Shown one piece after another: positions 18,350-27,340 of a stretch of 64,000 bases of DNA. The notes under the pieces were generated by a model. The model had not been told where the DNA came from, ran no database searches, and saw only the letters and a program-made list of their open reading frames with translations. The DNA is from Cryobacterium suzukii (GTDB lineage: Bacteria; Actinomycetota; Actinomycetes; Actinomycetales; Microbacteriaceae): assembly GCF_004403185.1 (NCBI RefSeq), contig NZ_SOHJ01000004.1, positions 248,001 through 312,000 on the forward strand, written 5' to 3'. The translations under genes and the position numbers were made by a program. Every line of letters begins with the position of its first letter. Position 1 is the stretch's first letter.

Positions 18350-20818
18350 CTAGACGTTGTCGCTGCCGGTTTGGTCGGCGCGCGGCGCGGCATCCGTCTT
18401 CGACCAGGACCAGTCGGTGACCGCTGGCAAGTCCTCGCCGAAGTCCCGGGTGTATTGGCGCGCGGCGAGGCGGGCATCCTGCATTTGCTGCCGGAGCAGG
18501 CCGGCGCGGGCGGCGAGGCCGGGGGTGCGATCGATGACGTCCATGACGAGGTGATACCGGTCGAGGTCGTTGAGCATGACCATGTCGAACGGGGTCGTCG
18601 TGGTGCCGTTCTCCTTGTAGCCGCGGGCGTGCAGATTCTCGTGGCCGTGGCGCTTGTAGGTGAGCCGATGAATGAGCCACGGGTAGCCGTGATAGGCAAA
18701 AATGATGGGTTTGTCTGGCGTGAAGACCGCATCGAAGGCGCTGTCGCTCAGGCCGTGCGGGTGATCGTCCTCGGACTGCAGGCGCATGAGGTCGACGACG
18801 TTCACGACCCTCAGCTTGAGATCGGGCAGGTTTTCGCGCAGAATCTCGGCGGCGGCGAGCACCTCGAGCGTCGGAACGTCGCCGGCTGCGGCGAGCACGA
18901 CGTCCGGCTCCTGACCGGCAATTTCGGTGCCGGCCCAGTCGAAGATGCCCAGCCCCCTGGTGCAGTGGGCGACGGCCTCGGTCATGGTGAGCAAATTCGG
19001 CGCGAGCTGCTTGCCGGCCACGACCACGTTGACATAGTTGACGCTGCGCAGGCAGTGGTCGTAGGTGCTCAGCAACGTATTCGCGTCAAAGGGCAGGTAG
19101 ACCCGCACCACGTCGGCGCTCTTATTGACGACATGGTCGATGAATCCGGGGTCCTGATGGCTGAAGCCATTGTGATCCTGCCGCCACACGTGCGAACTGA
19201 GCAGGTAGTTCAGGCTCGCGATCGGCGCCCGCCACGGAATGTCGGCGGTCACCTTGAGCCACTTGGCGTGCTGGTTGAACATCGAGTCGACGATGTGAAT
19301 GAACGCTTCGTAGCAGTTGAACAGCCCGTGCCGCCCGGTGAGCAGGTAGCCCTCGAGCCAGCCCTGGCACTGGTGCTCGCTCAGCACCTCCATGACGCGG
19401 CCGGCGCGGGCCAGGTTGGTGTCGCCGGGCTTCACCTCGGCGTTCCACTGCTTATCGGTCACCTCGTAGACCGGCGGGGCCAGCCGGTTCGAGGCGGTTT
19501 CATCCGGCCCGAAGATGCGAAAGTTGTCGGGATTCAAGCGGATGACCTCGGCCAGATAGCCGCCGAGCACGCGCGTCGCCTCATCCAGCGTTGCACCCGG
19601 CTCCGGCACGTCGACGGCGAAATCACGAAAGTCTGGCAGGTGCAGGTCGCGGCGCAGGAGTCCGCCGTTGGCGATCGGGTTGGCGCTCATGCGCAGGGGG
19701 CCGACCGGGGCGAGAGCTCGGATTTGTGCGACGGGAGCACCGTTTGCGTCGAACAGGTCTGCGGGACGGTAGGAGAGCATCCACTGTTCGAGCAGGGCCG
19801 TGTGCTCCGGGGTGTCACGGGCATTCGCGAGTGGAACCTGGTGGGCGCGGTAGGTGTTCTCGACCTGCACGCCGTCGATGATGGCGGGACAGGTCCAACC
19901 CTTGGGGGTGCGCAGGATGATCATCGGCCAGCGCGGACGGGCGAAATCCTCGTTGTTCTTATCGGCCATAGCCGCGGCTGCCTTGATCTCGGCAATCTGG
20001 TTGAGCACCAGATCGAGCGTCTCGGCCATGCGTGCGTGCACGAGTAGCGGATCTTCACCGTCGAAACCACCGGAGACGATATAAGGAGTGTGCCCGTAGC
20101 CGCGCATGAGGTCGAGCAGCTCGTCTTCGGGGATGCGCGCGAGCACGGTGGGGTTGGCGATCTTGTACCCGTTGAGGTGCAAAATGGGCAGCACGACGCC
20201 GTCGTGAATCGGGTCGATGAACTTGTTGGAGTGCCAGCTGGTGGCGAGCGGCCCGGTTTCAGCCTCGCCGTCACCGACCACCGCGGCCACGAGCAGGTTG
20301 GGATTGTCGAATGCGGCCCCGTAGGCGTGGCTGAGGGCGTAGCCGAGTTCGCCGCCCTCGTGGATGGATCCGGGGAGTTCGGGCGAAGCGTGGCTGGGAA
20401 TGCCGCCGGGGAAAGAGAACTGCCGAAACAACTTCTGCACACCGTGCGCGTTCTGTTCGATGTCGGCGTAGACCTCGGTGTAGGTGCCGTCGAGGTAGGC
20501 GTTCGCGACCATTCCGGGGCCGCCGTGGCCCGGGCCGGTGATGTAGATGGTGCTCTGGCTGCGTTCCTGAATAGCCCGGTTGAGGTGCGCGTAGAGAAAG
20601 TTGAGACCGGGCGTGGTGCCCCAGTGCCCGAGCAGGCGCGGTTTGACGTGGTCGCGAGTGAGGGGCTCGGTCAGCAGGGCGTTGCCGAGCAGGTAGATCT
20701 GGCCGACGGCGAGGTAATTCGCGGCACGCCACCAGGCGTCGATGCTCGCGAGGGCCTCTGGGGTGAGCGGTGCGGGTGCACGCGTAGGCCAGGTCATGGT
20801 GCCGGAATCGTTGATCAT
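18350..20818 (-). CDS. xfp: Xylulose-5-phosphate/fructose-6-phosphate phosphoketolase
   Basis: ThDP-dependent enzyme that splits xylulose-5-P (or fructose-6-P) with phosphate to acetyl-phosphate and glyceraldehyde-3-P (or erythrose-4-P). The 822-residue length is normal. Phosphoketolase signatures include [19 protein letters not shown], the ThDP motif [19 protein letters not shown] and [20 protein letters not shown] at 20818 has GGAGG four bases upstream. As first gene of xfp-pta-ackA it supplies acetyl-phosphate directly to the next two enzymes. The xylose isomerase at 61.4 kb could feed the pathway through xylulose, an inference. Confidence 0.96.
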   Translation of the reverse strand: MINDSGTMTWPTRAPAPLTPEALASIDAWWRAANYLAVGQIYLLGNALLTEPLTRDHVKPRLLGHWGTTPGLNFLYAHLNRAIQERSQSTIYITGPGHGGPGMVANAYLDGTYTEVYADIEQNAHGVQKLFRQFSFPGGIPSHASPELPGSIHEGGELGYALSHAYGAAFDNPNLLVAAVVGDGEAETGPLATSWHSNKFIDPIHDGVVLPILHLNGYKIANPTVLARIPEDELLDLMRGYGHTPYIVSGGFDGEDPLLVHARMAETLDLVLNQIAEIKAAAAMADKNNEDFARPRWPMIILRTPKGWTCPAIIDGVQVENTYRAHQVPLANARDTPEHTALLEQWMLSYRPADLFDANGAPVAQIRALAPVGPLRMSANPIANGGLLRRDLHLPDFRDFAVDVPEPGATLDEATRVLGGYLAEVIRLNPDNFRIFGPDETASNRLAPPVYEVTDKQWNAEVKPGDTNLARAGRVMEVLSEHQCQGWLEGYLLTGRHGLFNCYEAFIHIVDSMFNQHAKWLKVTADIPWRAPIASLNYLLSSHVWRQDHNGFSHQDPGFIDHVVNKSADVVRVYLPFDANTLLSTYDHCLRSVNYVNVVVAGKQLAPNLLTMTEAVAHCTRGLGIFDWAGTEIAGQEPDVVLAAAGDVPTLEVLAAAEILRENLPDLKLRVVNVVDLMRLQSEDDHPHGLSDSAFDAVFTPDKPIIFAYHGYPWLIHRLTYKRHGHENLHARGYKENGTTTTPFDMVMLNDLDRYHLVMDVIDRTPGLAARAGLLRQQMQDARLAARQYTRDFGEDLPAVTDWSWSKTDAAPRADQTGSDNV

Positions 20819-20934
20819 CGGTCCTCCACATCGTTACGCGGCCACGCAGCCGCACTTCTTCCATCCTATTGAGCGCTGAAAATGTCTCCAGTGCCAAAGG
20901 TCCCTTCGGATCCGCTGGCGACAGTTTCGTAGAT

Positions 20935-21984
20935 TTATACCGTCGCCGCCTGAGCCGAAACGGTCATCCTTGCCGCGTCAATGAGCGCGTCGAAGCTGCG
21001 CTCGAGGTGCTCATCTCTAATCTGCGCGTCGGGGTGTGCGTCGAACCAGCGGATGGTGTCGCGCGCGCCGAGCGCGAGCGGAGTGGTGCAGACAAAATCG
21101 GGCACGAGCGCCTTTATCTTGCTGTTGTCGAAGATGACGGAATGCGCCTTGTCGCCGAGCAGTGCCGGGCCGAGGTGCGGGACCGCGGCCGCGATGGTCT
21201 CCGACGCCACGTGCACCAGCTCGGGAAGTGGTGCGCCCGCTGCCGCGGCGTAAAGCTCGTAGATCATATTCCACGGCAGAAATTCGTCGGAGGTGATCGT
21301 GAAACTGTCCCCGATGGCCTGTGGCAGGCCGAACAGCCCAACAAAGGCTTTGGCGAAGTCGGTGCTGTGTGTGATCGTCCAGAGCGAGGTGCCGTCACCG
21401 TGCACCAGCACCGGGCGACCGGCCCGCATGCTGACGATGTCACTCCACCCGCCGGTGAGCGGGATCGCGGTCTGATCGTAGGTATGCGAGGGGCGCACGA
21501 TCGTAACCGGGAATCCCCGCTCGCGGTAGGCGGCCACCAGCAGGTCTTCCCCGGCAATCTTGTCTCTCGAGTACTGCGAGTAGGGGTTACGAAGCGGCGT
21601 GGACTCCAGAATCGGCAGTCGAGCCGGCGGCTTCTGGTAGGCCGACGCCGAACTGATGAACACGAACTGGCCGGTGCGTCCGGTGAACAGCTCGATATCG
21701 GCAGCCACGTGGTCGGCCGTGAAGGCAACGAAGTCGACGACGACATCGAAGGTTCGCCGGCCCACCGCAGCCCGGATCGAGGCCGGGTTGCGCCCGTCTG
21801 CGGTGAGCACCTCCACACCGGCTGGAACCGGCCGCTGGGTTGGCGTAGCCCGGTTCAGCACCGTGAGGCGGTGCCCGGTCGCGACGGCTCGTGCGGCGGC
21901 GGCAGCGCTGATCACGCCGGTGCCGCCGATGAACAACACATCGAGCCCGCGCATCACCATGCGACGTTGGCCGTGTCGAAGCAT
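20935..21984 (-). CDS. NAD-dependent epimerase/dehydratase family protein
   Basis: An extended short-chain dehydrogenase/reductase of 349 residues or slightly fewer; ATGs at 21960 and 21954 are equally plausible starts because no clear Shine-Dalgarno marks any of them. The nucleotide-binding motif is LFIGGTGVIS, with FISSASAYQ and YSQYSRDKIAGE in the catalytic strand-helix. The NxxS and RPSHTYD segments match the sugar-nucleotide epimerase group. The substrate cannot be told from sequence. It stands alone between the xfp operon and the SRP RNA gene, on the same strand as both. Confidence 0.75.
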   Translation of the reverse strand: MLRHGQRRMVMRGLDVLFIGGTGVISAAAAARAVATGHRLTVLNRATPTQRPVPAGVEVLTADGRNPASIRAAVGRRTFDVVVDFVAFTADHVAADIELFTGRTGQFVFISSASAYQKPPARLPILESTPLRNPYSQYSRDKIAGEDLLVAAYRERGFPVTIVRPSHTYDQTAIPLTGGWSDIVSMRAGRPVLVHGDGTSLWTITHSTDFAKAFVGLFGLPQAIGDSFTITSDEFLPWNMIYELYAAAAGAPLPELVHVASETIAAAVPHLGPALLGDKAHSVIFDNSKIKALVPDFVCTTPLALGARDTIRWFDAHPDAQIRDEHLERSFDALIDAARMTVSAQAATV

Positions 21985-22112
21985 AACCGAGAAACCGTGA
22001 GGCCGGAACGGCCAAGTTGGGTGTAGTCCATAGCTTTAGGCTGGTCTCGCACGGCGTAACTGTCAAACAGCACACGGGCGCAGCCCCGGTTACCCTCGCG
22101 GTCCAGGTATAG

Positions 22113-22208
22113 AAAAGACTCCTCGCGCACCCGCCAGAGCCCGGTTACCCTTGCTACGTTTCCGTCCTGGGGGAATTGGCCAAGGTGGCGCCACGCGAGG
22201 AGCCGAAC
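22113..22208 (-). ncRNA. ffs: Signal recognition particle 4.5S RNA (small bacterial type)
   Basis: On the minus strand, outer arms CTCCTCGCG and CGCGAGGAG (22194-22202 and 22119-22127) close a hairpin of about 96 nt. Its tip carries the SRP domain IV consensus CAGGACGGAAACGTAGCAAGGG: CAGG, an ACG-GAAA-CGT loop, then AGCA and AGGG. The flanks GGGTAACCGGGCTCTGGCGGG are typical of actinobacterial SRP RNAs. A TCTTTTCT run follows the 3' arm. In many actinobacteria ffs lies close to dnaX and a tRNA-Ser gene, as here at some distance. The exact ends are estimated. Confidence 0.85.
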
Positions 22209-22216
22209 CTCAGTTT

Positions 22217-22222
22217 AGGGTA
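22217..22222 (-). promoter_or_regulatory. Probable -10 box of the SRP RNA gene
   Basis: TACCCT on the minus strand fits the actinobacterial TANNNT -10 consensus and lies about 8-10 bases upstream of the predicted RNA 5' end. No distinct -35 was assigned. Confidence 0.4.
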
Positions 22223-22328
22223 CGACGTGGGGCGTGGCCAACCGAGCGCGGTCTGGGCCGGTGGCGGCAGCATCCGCTGGAAACAGGTAAGATTCTCTGG
22301 TGCCGTTGCTTTATTGAAACGGCGGCCA

Positions 22329-22416
22329 GGAGAATTCGCCTAGTGGCCTATGGCGCACGCTTGGAAAGCGTGTTGGGTGAAAGCCCTCGGGGGTTCGAAT
22401 CCCCCATTCTCCGCCA
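22329..22416 (+). tRNA. tRNA-Ser with anticodon GGA, CCA encoded
   Basis: The acceptor stem is GGAGAAT/ATTCTCC with discriminator G and encoded CCA. The anticodon arm CACGC-TTGGAAA-GCGTG gives anticodon GGA, reading UCC/UCU serine codons. A long variable arm, as expected for class II tRNA-Ser, and the T arm GGGGG-TTCGAAT-CCCCC are present. Its 3' half is the source of the tandem array that follows. Confidence 0.95.
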
Positions 22417-23140
22417 GAGCAAGAACCCCAGCGTGTTGGGTGACGCACAACGCCAATTCGCGGCGTCCGAATCCCCCATTCACCGCCAAAGCACAAACCC
22501 CAGCGTGTTGGGTGACGCACAACGCCAATCGCGGCGTCCGAATCCCCCATTCACCGCCAAAGCACAAACCCCAGCGTGTTGGGTGACGCACAACGCCAAT
22601 CGCGGCGTCCGAATCCCCCATTCACCGCCAAAGCACAAACCCCAGCGTGTTGGGTGACGCACAACGCCAATCGCGGCGTCCGAATCCCCCATTCACCGCC
22701 AAAGCACAAACCCCAGCGTGTTGGGTGACGCACAACGCCAATCGCGGCGTCCGAATCCCCCATTCACCGCCAAAGCACAAACCCCAGCGTGTTGGGTGAC
22801 GCACAACGCCAATCGCGGCGTCCGAATCCCCCATTCACCGCCAAAGCACAAACCCCAGCGTGTTGGGTGACGCACAACGCCAATCGCGGCGTCCGAATCC
22901 CCCATTCACCGCCAAAGCACAAACCCCAGCGTGTTGGGTGACGCACAACGCCAATCGCGGCGTCCGAATCCCCCATTCACCGCCAAAGCACAAACCCCAG
23001 CGTGTTGGGTGACGCACAACGCCAAATCGCGAAGTCCGAATCCCCCATTCACCGCCAAAGCACAAACCCCAGCGTGTTGGGTGACGCACAACGCCCAATC
23101 GCGGCGTCCGAATCCCCCATTCACCGCCAAAGCACAAACC
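22417..23140 (+). repeat. Ten-copy tandem array of a 71-bp unit derived from the tRNA-Ser 3' half
   Basis: GCGTGTTGGGTGA recurs at 22431, 22503, 22574, 22645, 22716, 22787, 22858, 22929, 23000 and 23072, so the period is 71 bp (72 where one base is inserted). Each unit holds the 3' anticodon strand, a changed variable/T region and GAATCCCCCATTCACCGCCA, the tRNA 3' end with one substitution (TCTCC to TCACC). The T-stem 5' strand is lost; instead ACGCC-N6-GGCGT forms a small hairpin. Middle units are identical, while the first and the last two differ slightly. No gene is read from it: 71 is not a multiple of 3, and the repeating ORFs only cycle frames. Confidence 0.95.
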
Positions 23141-23179
23141 GAAGCCCGGCCCGTAACCGAACGTTCGTGGGTGCGCGGC

Positions 23180-23692
23180 TCAGACGCCGGCGCGATCGGC
23201 GAGACCGCGCACAAAGGCGGCCTGACCGGCGTGCTGCAGGTCATCGGAGAGCACACTCGCGAGGCGCACGCCGACCGTGACGGCGGGGGTCCAGGACTCG
23301 TCAACGACCCGGTCCAGGTCCGCCGCGCTCAGACTGGTCAGATAGGCCAGGGTCGCGGTGTGTACGGCGTCGTAGTAGCCGCCCAGCAGGTCCGCGTCGG
23401 CGCGAACGGCGGCGACCTCGGCGGAGGTGAAGCCATAGCCGATCCTCTTCGGGCCGAACGGCAGGTCGAATCGTTCGGCCCACCCCTGCCCGGTGTACAC
23501 CTGATCCGTGCCCGCCAGGTCGGCGATGTGGTCGTCCTGCACGCGGGACAGGTGCCAGGTGAGCCAGGCAATCGTGTTGGCATCGGCATCCGCTCGATAA
23601 GTCAGGGTGGCGACGGTCGCGTCTTTCAGGGCCGCGCGCACGCTGCCCTGGATACGGGAAAACTCTTCGATGAGCAGTTCGGACGGGGTCAT
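23180..23692 (-). CDS. DinB-like (DUF664-type) four-helix-bundle protein
   Basis: A 170-residue protein of the DinB/mycothiol-dependent enzyme superfamily. The metal-binding histidine pattern is visible: TWHLSRVQDDH (about residues 46-56) and DLQHAGQAAFVRGL near the C-terminus, with helices between. Members are often metal-dependent mycothiol or bacillithiol S-transferases, or of unknown role. It stands alone, with GGAG upstream of the ATG, converging on the tRNA-derived array. Confidence 0.75.
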   Translation of the reverse strand: MTPSELLIEEFSRIQGSVRAALKDATVATLTYRADADANTIAWLTWHLSRVQDDHIADLAGTDQVYTGQGWAERFDLPFGPKRIGYGFTSAEVAAVRADADLLGGYYDAVHTATLAYLTSLSAADLDRVVDESWTPAVTVGVRLASVLSDDLQHAGQAAFVRGLADRAGV

Positions 23693-23801
23693 GGCTCTCC
23701 TTAGTCGTGCCCCTAACGTACCCCGGCCGGCGCTCGAGCACCCCCCCTAGACGGGGCCCCGGCCAGTGCGTTGCTGCGCCGGGCCGCCGGCACGGGCGGC
23801 G

Positions 23802-24908
23802 CTACCGACGGTAGGCACTGACCTCGGTGGCCTTGACCGAGAGCCAGACCGTCGAGCCGAGCTGCAGGCCGAGGTCGGCGACCGCTGCGGGAGTGAGTTC
23901 GGCGATGACTTCGGGGTCACCGCTCGTGCGCAGGCGCACCCCGCCACTGCCCGGCTCGATGGCGGTCACCCTGGCCGACCAGACGTTTCGCGGGCTCGCG
24001 TGACGGGGCTGTTCCGTGTGCACGACAACGGATGCCGGGCGGAAGACGGCCGCGCCGGGGCCGGTGGAGTCGAGGTCGCCGGCATCTGCTGGGCGCACCC
24101 AAAAAATGCGGCCATCGGGGGCGACGATCGCACCGTTCTGCACGGTGCCGACGACGAGGTTGACGCCGGCGAGGGCCGCGACGAACGGATTGCGCGGGGC
24201 GGCGAGCACTTCGGCGGTCGTTCCTTGGTCGATGAGGGCGCCGTCGTGCAGCACGGCGACGCGATTTGCCAGGACGACAGCGTCGACGATGTCGTGGGTG
24301 ACGATGATGGCGCTCGTTCCGGTTTCGGCGAGCTGCTCGCGGATGAGCTGGCGCATGAACGGGGCGGTCTCGGCGTCGAGGGCGGCCATCGGTTCGTCGA
24401 GCAGGAGCACGCGCGGGCCGGCCGCCAGGGCGCGGGCGAGGGCGACGCGTTGCTGTTGTCCGCCGGAGAGGGCTCGGGGCAAGCTGTCGCCGAAGTCCTT
24501 CAGGCCGACGCGGTCGAGCCAGCGGTCCGCCTCTTTTCGGGCCAGGGAGGCGTTGAGTTGAGCGTCGCCGACGCGGAGCGCAAAGGCCACGTTGGCGCGG
24601 GCGCTCAGGTGCGGGAAAAGTAGAGCGTCTTGACCGAGCAGCCCGATAGCCCGTCGTTCGGGTGCCACGAAACGCCCCGGCGCGGTCAGGACCGCGCCGT
24701 CAATGGTGACGGTTCCAACGTCGGGGGCGGCGAGGCCGGCGAGTAGGTCGAGCACGGTTGACTTGCCCGACCCGTTCGGTCCGAGGAGCGCAAGCACCTC
24801 GCCGGGTGCAAGGGTGAGCCGTACGTCGAGGGTGAACGAGCCGCGAGTGAGCTGCAGGTTCGCCTCGAGCAGGGCATTGGCGGCGGATTTCCAGAGGGCG
24901 GGGGTCAT
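23802..24908 (-). CDS. modC: Molybdate ABC transporter ATP-binding protein
   Basis: Energy-coupling ATPase for molybdate uptake. It has Walker A GPNGSGKST, signature LSGGQQQR, Walker B VLLLDEP and switch histidine TSAIIVTHD. The C-terminal Mop/TOBE region (about residues 280-368) has NVWSARVTAIEPG..GSTVWLSVKATEVSAY, the oxyanion-binding fold typical of ModC. ATG at 24908 is chosen because the ABC domain starts shortly after; a GTG at 25007 would add 33 low-complexity residues. It is the third gene of modABC. Confidence 0.88.
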   Translation of the reverse strand: MTPALWKSAANALLEANLQLTRGSFTLDVRLTLAPGEVLALLGPNGSGKSTVLDLLAGLAAPDVGTVTIDGAVLTAPGRFVAPERRAIGLLGQDALLFPHLSARANVAFALRVGDAQLNASLARKEADRWLDRVGLKDFGDSLPRALSGGQQQRVALARALAAGPRVLLLDEPMAALDAETAPFMRQLIREQLAETGTSAIIVTHDIVDAVVLANRVAVLHDGALIDQGTTAEVLAAPRNPFVAALAGVNLVVGTVQNGAIVAPDGRIFWVRPADAGDLDSTGPGAAVFRPASVVVHTEQPRHASPRNVWSARVTAIEPGSGGVRLRTSGDPEVIAELTPAAVADLGLQLGSTVWLSVKATEVSAYRR

Positions 24909-25041
24909 GGGAGCACGCTCCGGTTTCGGGCCGGGTTCCGCCGGGCGTTCCTGGCCGGAGTCCCGGTCTGATTGGGGTTTGTCCCGGTCTGACGTTGGTC
25001 CGGGCACAGAACACGGCCGCGGGCATCCGCTCTTACCGGCG

Positions 25042-25824
25042 TCACGAGAGCACGCTCGCTCGGCGGGTTCCGACCAGCACGAGAATGATCACGGCGACCG
25101 CGATGAGCAGCAACGACAGGGCCACGGCCTGGTCGGTCGTCACTCCCGAGCCGTTGAACGCGGTGTAGATGGCGAGGGGCATCGTGCGGGTGACGCCAGC
25201 CTGATTGCCGGCGAACAGGGCGGTCGCGCCGAACTCTCCGAGGGCGCGGGCAAAGCTCAAAACGGTGCCGGCGAGCAGGCCGGGGGCTACCAGCGGCAGC
25301 GTGATGCGGGCGAAGACCGTTCCGCGACCGGCACCGAGGGTCGCGGCAACGCGTTCGTAGCGCACGCCGGCGGTGCGCAGGGCACCCTCGACCGCGATCA
25401 CCAGGAACGGCAGGGCAACGAAGGTTTGCGCGATGACCACCGCGGCCGTCGTGAACGGAATGCGCAGCCCGGCCAGTTCAAGGGTGTTCCCGAGCACGCC
25501 GCCGCGTCCGAGCAGGGAGAGCAGCGCGATGCCGCCGACGAGGGGCGGCAACACGAGCGGCACGGTCACGAGAGCGCGCAATAGGCCGGCCACGCGCGGC
25601 TGCGACCGGGCGATGACGACGGCGAGAGGCACGCCGAGCAGTAGGCAGAGCACCGTCGAAACGGATGCCGTCGCCAGCGACAGTCCCAGCGGCTGCAGTG
25701 CTTCGGGCGAGAGGAGCAGGGCGGGCAGGCCGGGCCAGTCGACCTTGAGCAGGAGCCCGGCGAGCGGCAGCACGAGCAGGGCCAGGCCGATGCTCGCGGG
25801 CAGGTAGAGCAGGCGCGGGATCAT
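25042..25824 (-). CDS. modB: Molybdate ABC transporter permease
   Basis: Membrane permease of the molybdate importer, 260 residues from ATG 25824, which is preceded by GGAGGGG. About five to six hydrophobic helices and the ATPase-docking EAA loop (YERVAATLGAGRGTVFARI) mark it as a binding-protein-dependent permease. It lies between modA and modC; the 127-base gap to modA contains palindromic element copy 3. Confidence 0.92.
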   Translation of the reverse strand: MIPRLLYLPASIGLALLVLPLAGLLLKVDWPGLPALLLSPEALQPLGLSLATASVSTVLCLLLGVPLAVVIARSQPRVAGLLRALVTVPLVLPPLVGGIALLSLLGRGGVLGNTLELAGLRIPFTTAAVVIAQTFVALPFLVIAVEGALRTAGVRYERVAATLGAGRGTVFARITLPLVAPGLLAGTVLSFARALGEFGATALFAGNQAGVTRTMPLAIYTAFNGSGVTTDQAVALSLLLIAVAVIILVLVGTRRASVLS

Positions 25825-25873
25825 GCGCGGCCCCTCCGGGATTCGTTCGCGGCTCTGTTCGCCACCATGTTCT

Positions 25874-25935
25874 GGGCCCACCTTATGAACGCGGGCCCAG
25901 TTTCTAACCTGGGCCCGGGTTCACAAGGTGGGCCC
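25874..25935. repeat. GGGCCC palindromic intergenic element, copy 3
   Basis: Outer arms GGGCCCACCTT and AAGGTGGGCCC enclose an inner palindrome GGGCCCAGTTT..AACCTGGGCCC. It lies inside the modABC operon, between the modA stop and the modB ribosome-binding site. Confidence 0.75.
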
Positions 25936-25951
25936 GGTCGGCTAAGAACCC

Positions 25952-26728
25952 TCACGGGGCGAGAAACCCGTGAGCGGCGAGCACGGCCTGACCGGCCGGC
26001 GAGAGCACCAGGTCGACGAAGGCCTGGGCGGCCTCGACGTGCGCACTGTCGGCTACGACAGCGATCGGATAGTGCCCGACGACCGCGTCCGCTCCGGCCG
26101 GCGTCACGCCCTGGAGACGGTCGGGGTTGGCGGCGACGTCCGTAGCGTAGACGAGGCCGGCATCCGCTTCACCCCCGGCGATCTTGGTGACGACGGCCGT
26201 CACATTCTGTTCCTCGCTCGCGGGTGTGAGGCTGACGCCCGCGTTGGCGAGCAGACTAGCGGATGCCGCGCCGCACGGCACCTGCGCCGCGCACAGTACG
26301 GTGATCACGCCGGGACGGGCGAGATCTTGCAGGGTCTCGATCTGGAGTGGGTTGCCGGGGGCGACTGCGATGCGGAGGGTGTTGCCGGCGAACAGGGTGG
26401 CGGGGCCGACCAGTGCGTCGTCGCCCAGCGGCTGCATGTTCTTCCGGTCGGCACTGGCGAACACGTCGGCGGGGGCGCCGGCCGCGATCTGGGTCGCGAG
26501 GGTGGAGGATCCGTCGTAGCTGACCTGCACGTCGACGGCCGGATTCTCGTGTTCGAGCAGGGTGGCGAGCTCGTCGAAGGCGCCGGTGAGGGACGCTGCG
26601 GCGTAGACGCTGAGGGTCTGGGGCTCGAGCCCAGTCGCGGGCTGCTCGGCGTCCGAGGCGTTCGATGGTGCACAGCCGGTAAGGGTCAGGGCGAGCACGG
26701 CCAGGGCCGCGAGGGCCATGCGGGTCAC
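25952..26728 (-). CDS. modA: Molybdate-binding lipoprotein
   Basis: Periplasm-side (surface-anchored) solute-binding protein for molybdate. From GTG 26728 the protein has 258 residues with a lipoprotein signal ending in the lipobox LTLTGC. The mature part begins SVYAAASLTGAFDEL, and has YDGSSTLATQIAAGAPADVFASAD and GNTLRIAVAPGNP, all typical of ModA. The GTG overlaps the TGA of the upstream HTH-Mop regulator (GTGA), so translation is coupled. Confidence 0.92.
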   Translation of the reverse strand: MTRMALAALAVLALTLTGCAPSNASDAEQPATGLEPQTLSVYAAASLTGAFDELATLLEHENPAVDVQVSYDGSSTLATQIAAGAPADVFASADRKNMQPLGDDALVGPATLFAGNTLRIAVAPGNPLQIETLQDLARPGVITVLCAAQVPCGAASASLLANAGVSLTPASEEQNVTAVVTKIAGGEADAGLVYATDVAANPDRLQGVTPAGADAVVGHYPIAVVADSAHVEAAQAFVDLVLSPAGQAVLAAHGFLAP

Positions 26729-27129
26729 AGCATCCGTCCCGGAGTTTCGACGATCACATTGGTGGCCTTGATCACGGCAACACTGAGCGAACCGATCTCG
26801 AGGCCGAGTTCGCGCACGGCCTCGCTCGACATGAGCGAGACCACGCGGTGCGGGCCACACTGCAGTTCGACCTGGGCCATGACCGTGTCCATGGTGATGG
26901 CGGTGACGATGCCGACGAATCTGTTGCGGGCGCTGCGCCCTACGCTCGACGGGTCGGTCGGGGTGCTCGCCTGATCGACCGCAAAGGCCGCGAGCGCGGC
27001 CCCGTCGACCGCGAGTCGGCCGGAGGCGTCGGCATCCGCTGCAAGACGGCCACCATCGACCCAGCGTCGCACGGTGTCGTCGCTGACGCCGAGCAGCTCG
27101 GCAGCCTCACTGATCCGATATTGCGTCAT
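26725..27129 (-). CDS. HTH regulator fused to a Mop (TOBE) molybdate-binding domain
   Basis: A 134-residue one-component regulator. Residues 1-50 form an excisionase/MerR-like helix-turn-helix (YRISEAAELLGVSDDTVRRWVDGGRL). Residues 67-134 form a single Mop domain (NRFVGIVTAITMDTVMAQVEL..SSEAVRELGLEIGSLSVAVIKATNVIVE) that in other proteins binds molybdate. It probably senses molybdate and controls modABC, with which it overlaps, serving the role ModE plays in proteobacteria. ATG 27129 is preferred over GTG 27138. Confidence 0.8.
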   Translation of the reverse strand: MTQYRISEAAELLGVSDDTVRRWVDGGRLAADADASGRLAVDGAALAAFAVDQASTPTDPSSVGRSARNRFVGIVTAITMDTVMAQVELQCGPHRVVSLMSSEAVRELGLEIGSLSVAVIKATNVIVETPGRML

Positions 27130-27256
27130 AAATGGCACGATAGCACCGCATTTGCGGAATCGACCTGTCGGGCGGTCCCGGAAACCACTACGGGCTGGCG
27201 CGAAACACCTCTGAGCCGGCCCGGAAACTTCTCGGGGCTGGCCCGCGCCCTGCGCC

Positions 27257-27340
27257 TAACTCCTGCAAATTGCTCAGCCCGGCGGGTAGATTCCGCTCAG
27301 ATAGGGGCAGAGTGGCGGCGGCGACAGATTGCAGGAGTTA
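27257..27340. repeat. Inverted-repeat element with TAACTCCTGCAA arms, copy 2
   Basis: TAACTCCTGCAA (27257-27268) and TTGCAGGAGTTA (27329-27340) are perfect inverted arms; the core shares GCCCGG and ATTCCGC-like segments with the element at 8598-8687. It lies in the divergent gap between the HTH-Mop regulator and moeZ, about 80 bases upstream of the moeZ start. Confidence 0.7.

Noticed and set aside
22480..22976. Series of identical 70-residue ORFs on the minus strand across the array
   Set aside because: They arise because three 71-bp units make 213 bases without stops in that strand. There is no ribosome site and they are pure products of the repeat.
22417..23140. CRISPR array
   Set aside because: Units are contiguous and identical with no unique spacers, and they match the adjacent tRNA gene. 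No cas gene is present.
22329..23140. Integrated prophage or genomic island at tRNA-Ser
   Set aside because: tRNA-Ser genes are common attachment sites, but no integrase, phage gene or attR-like distant copy was found; the repeats are directly adjacent and tandem.
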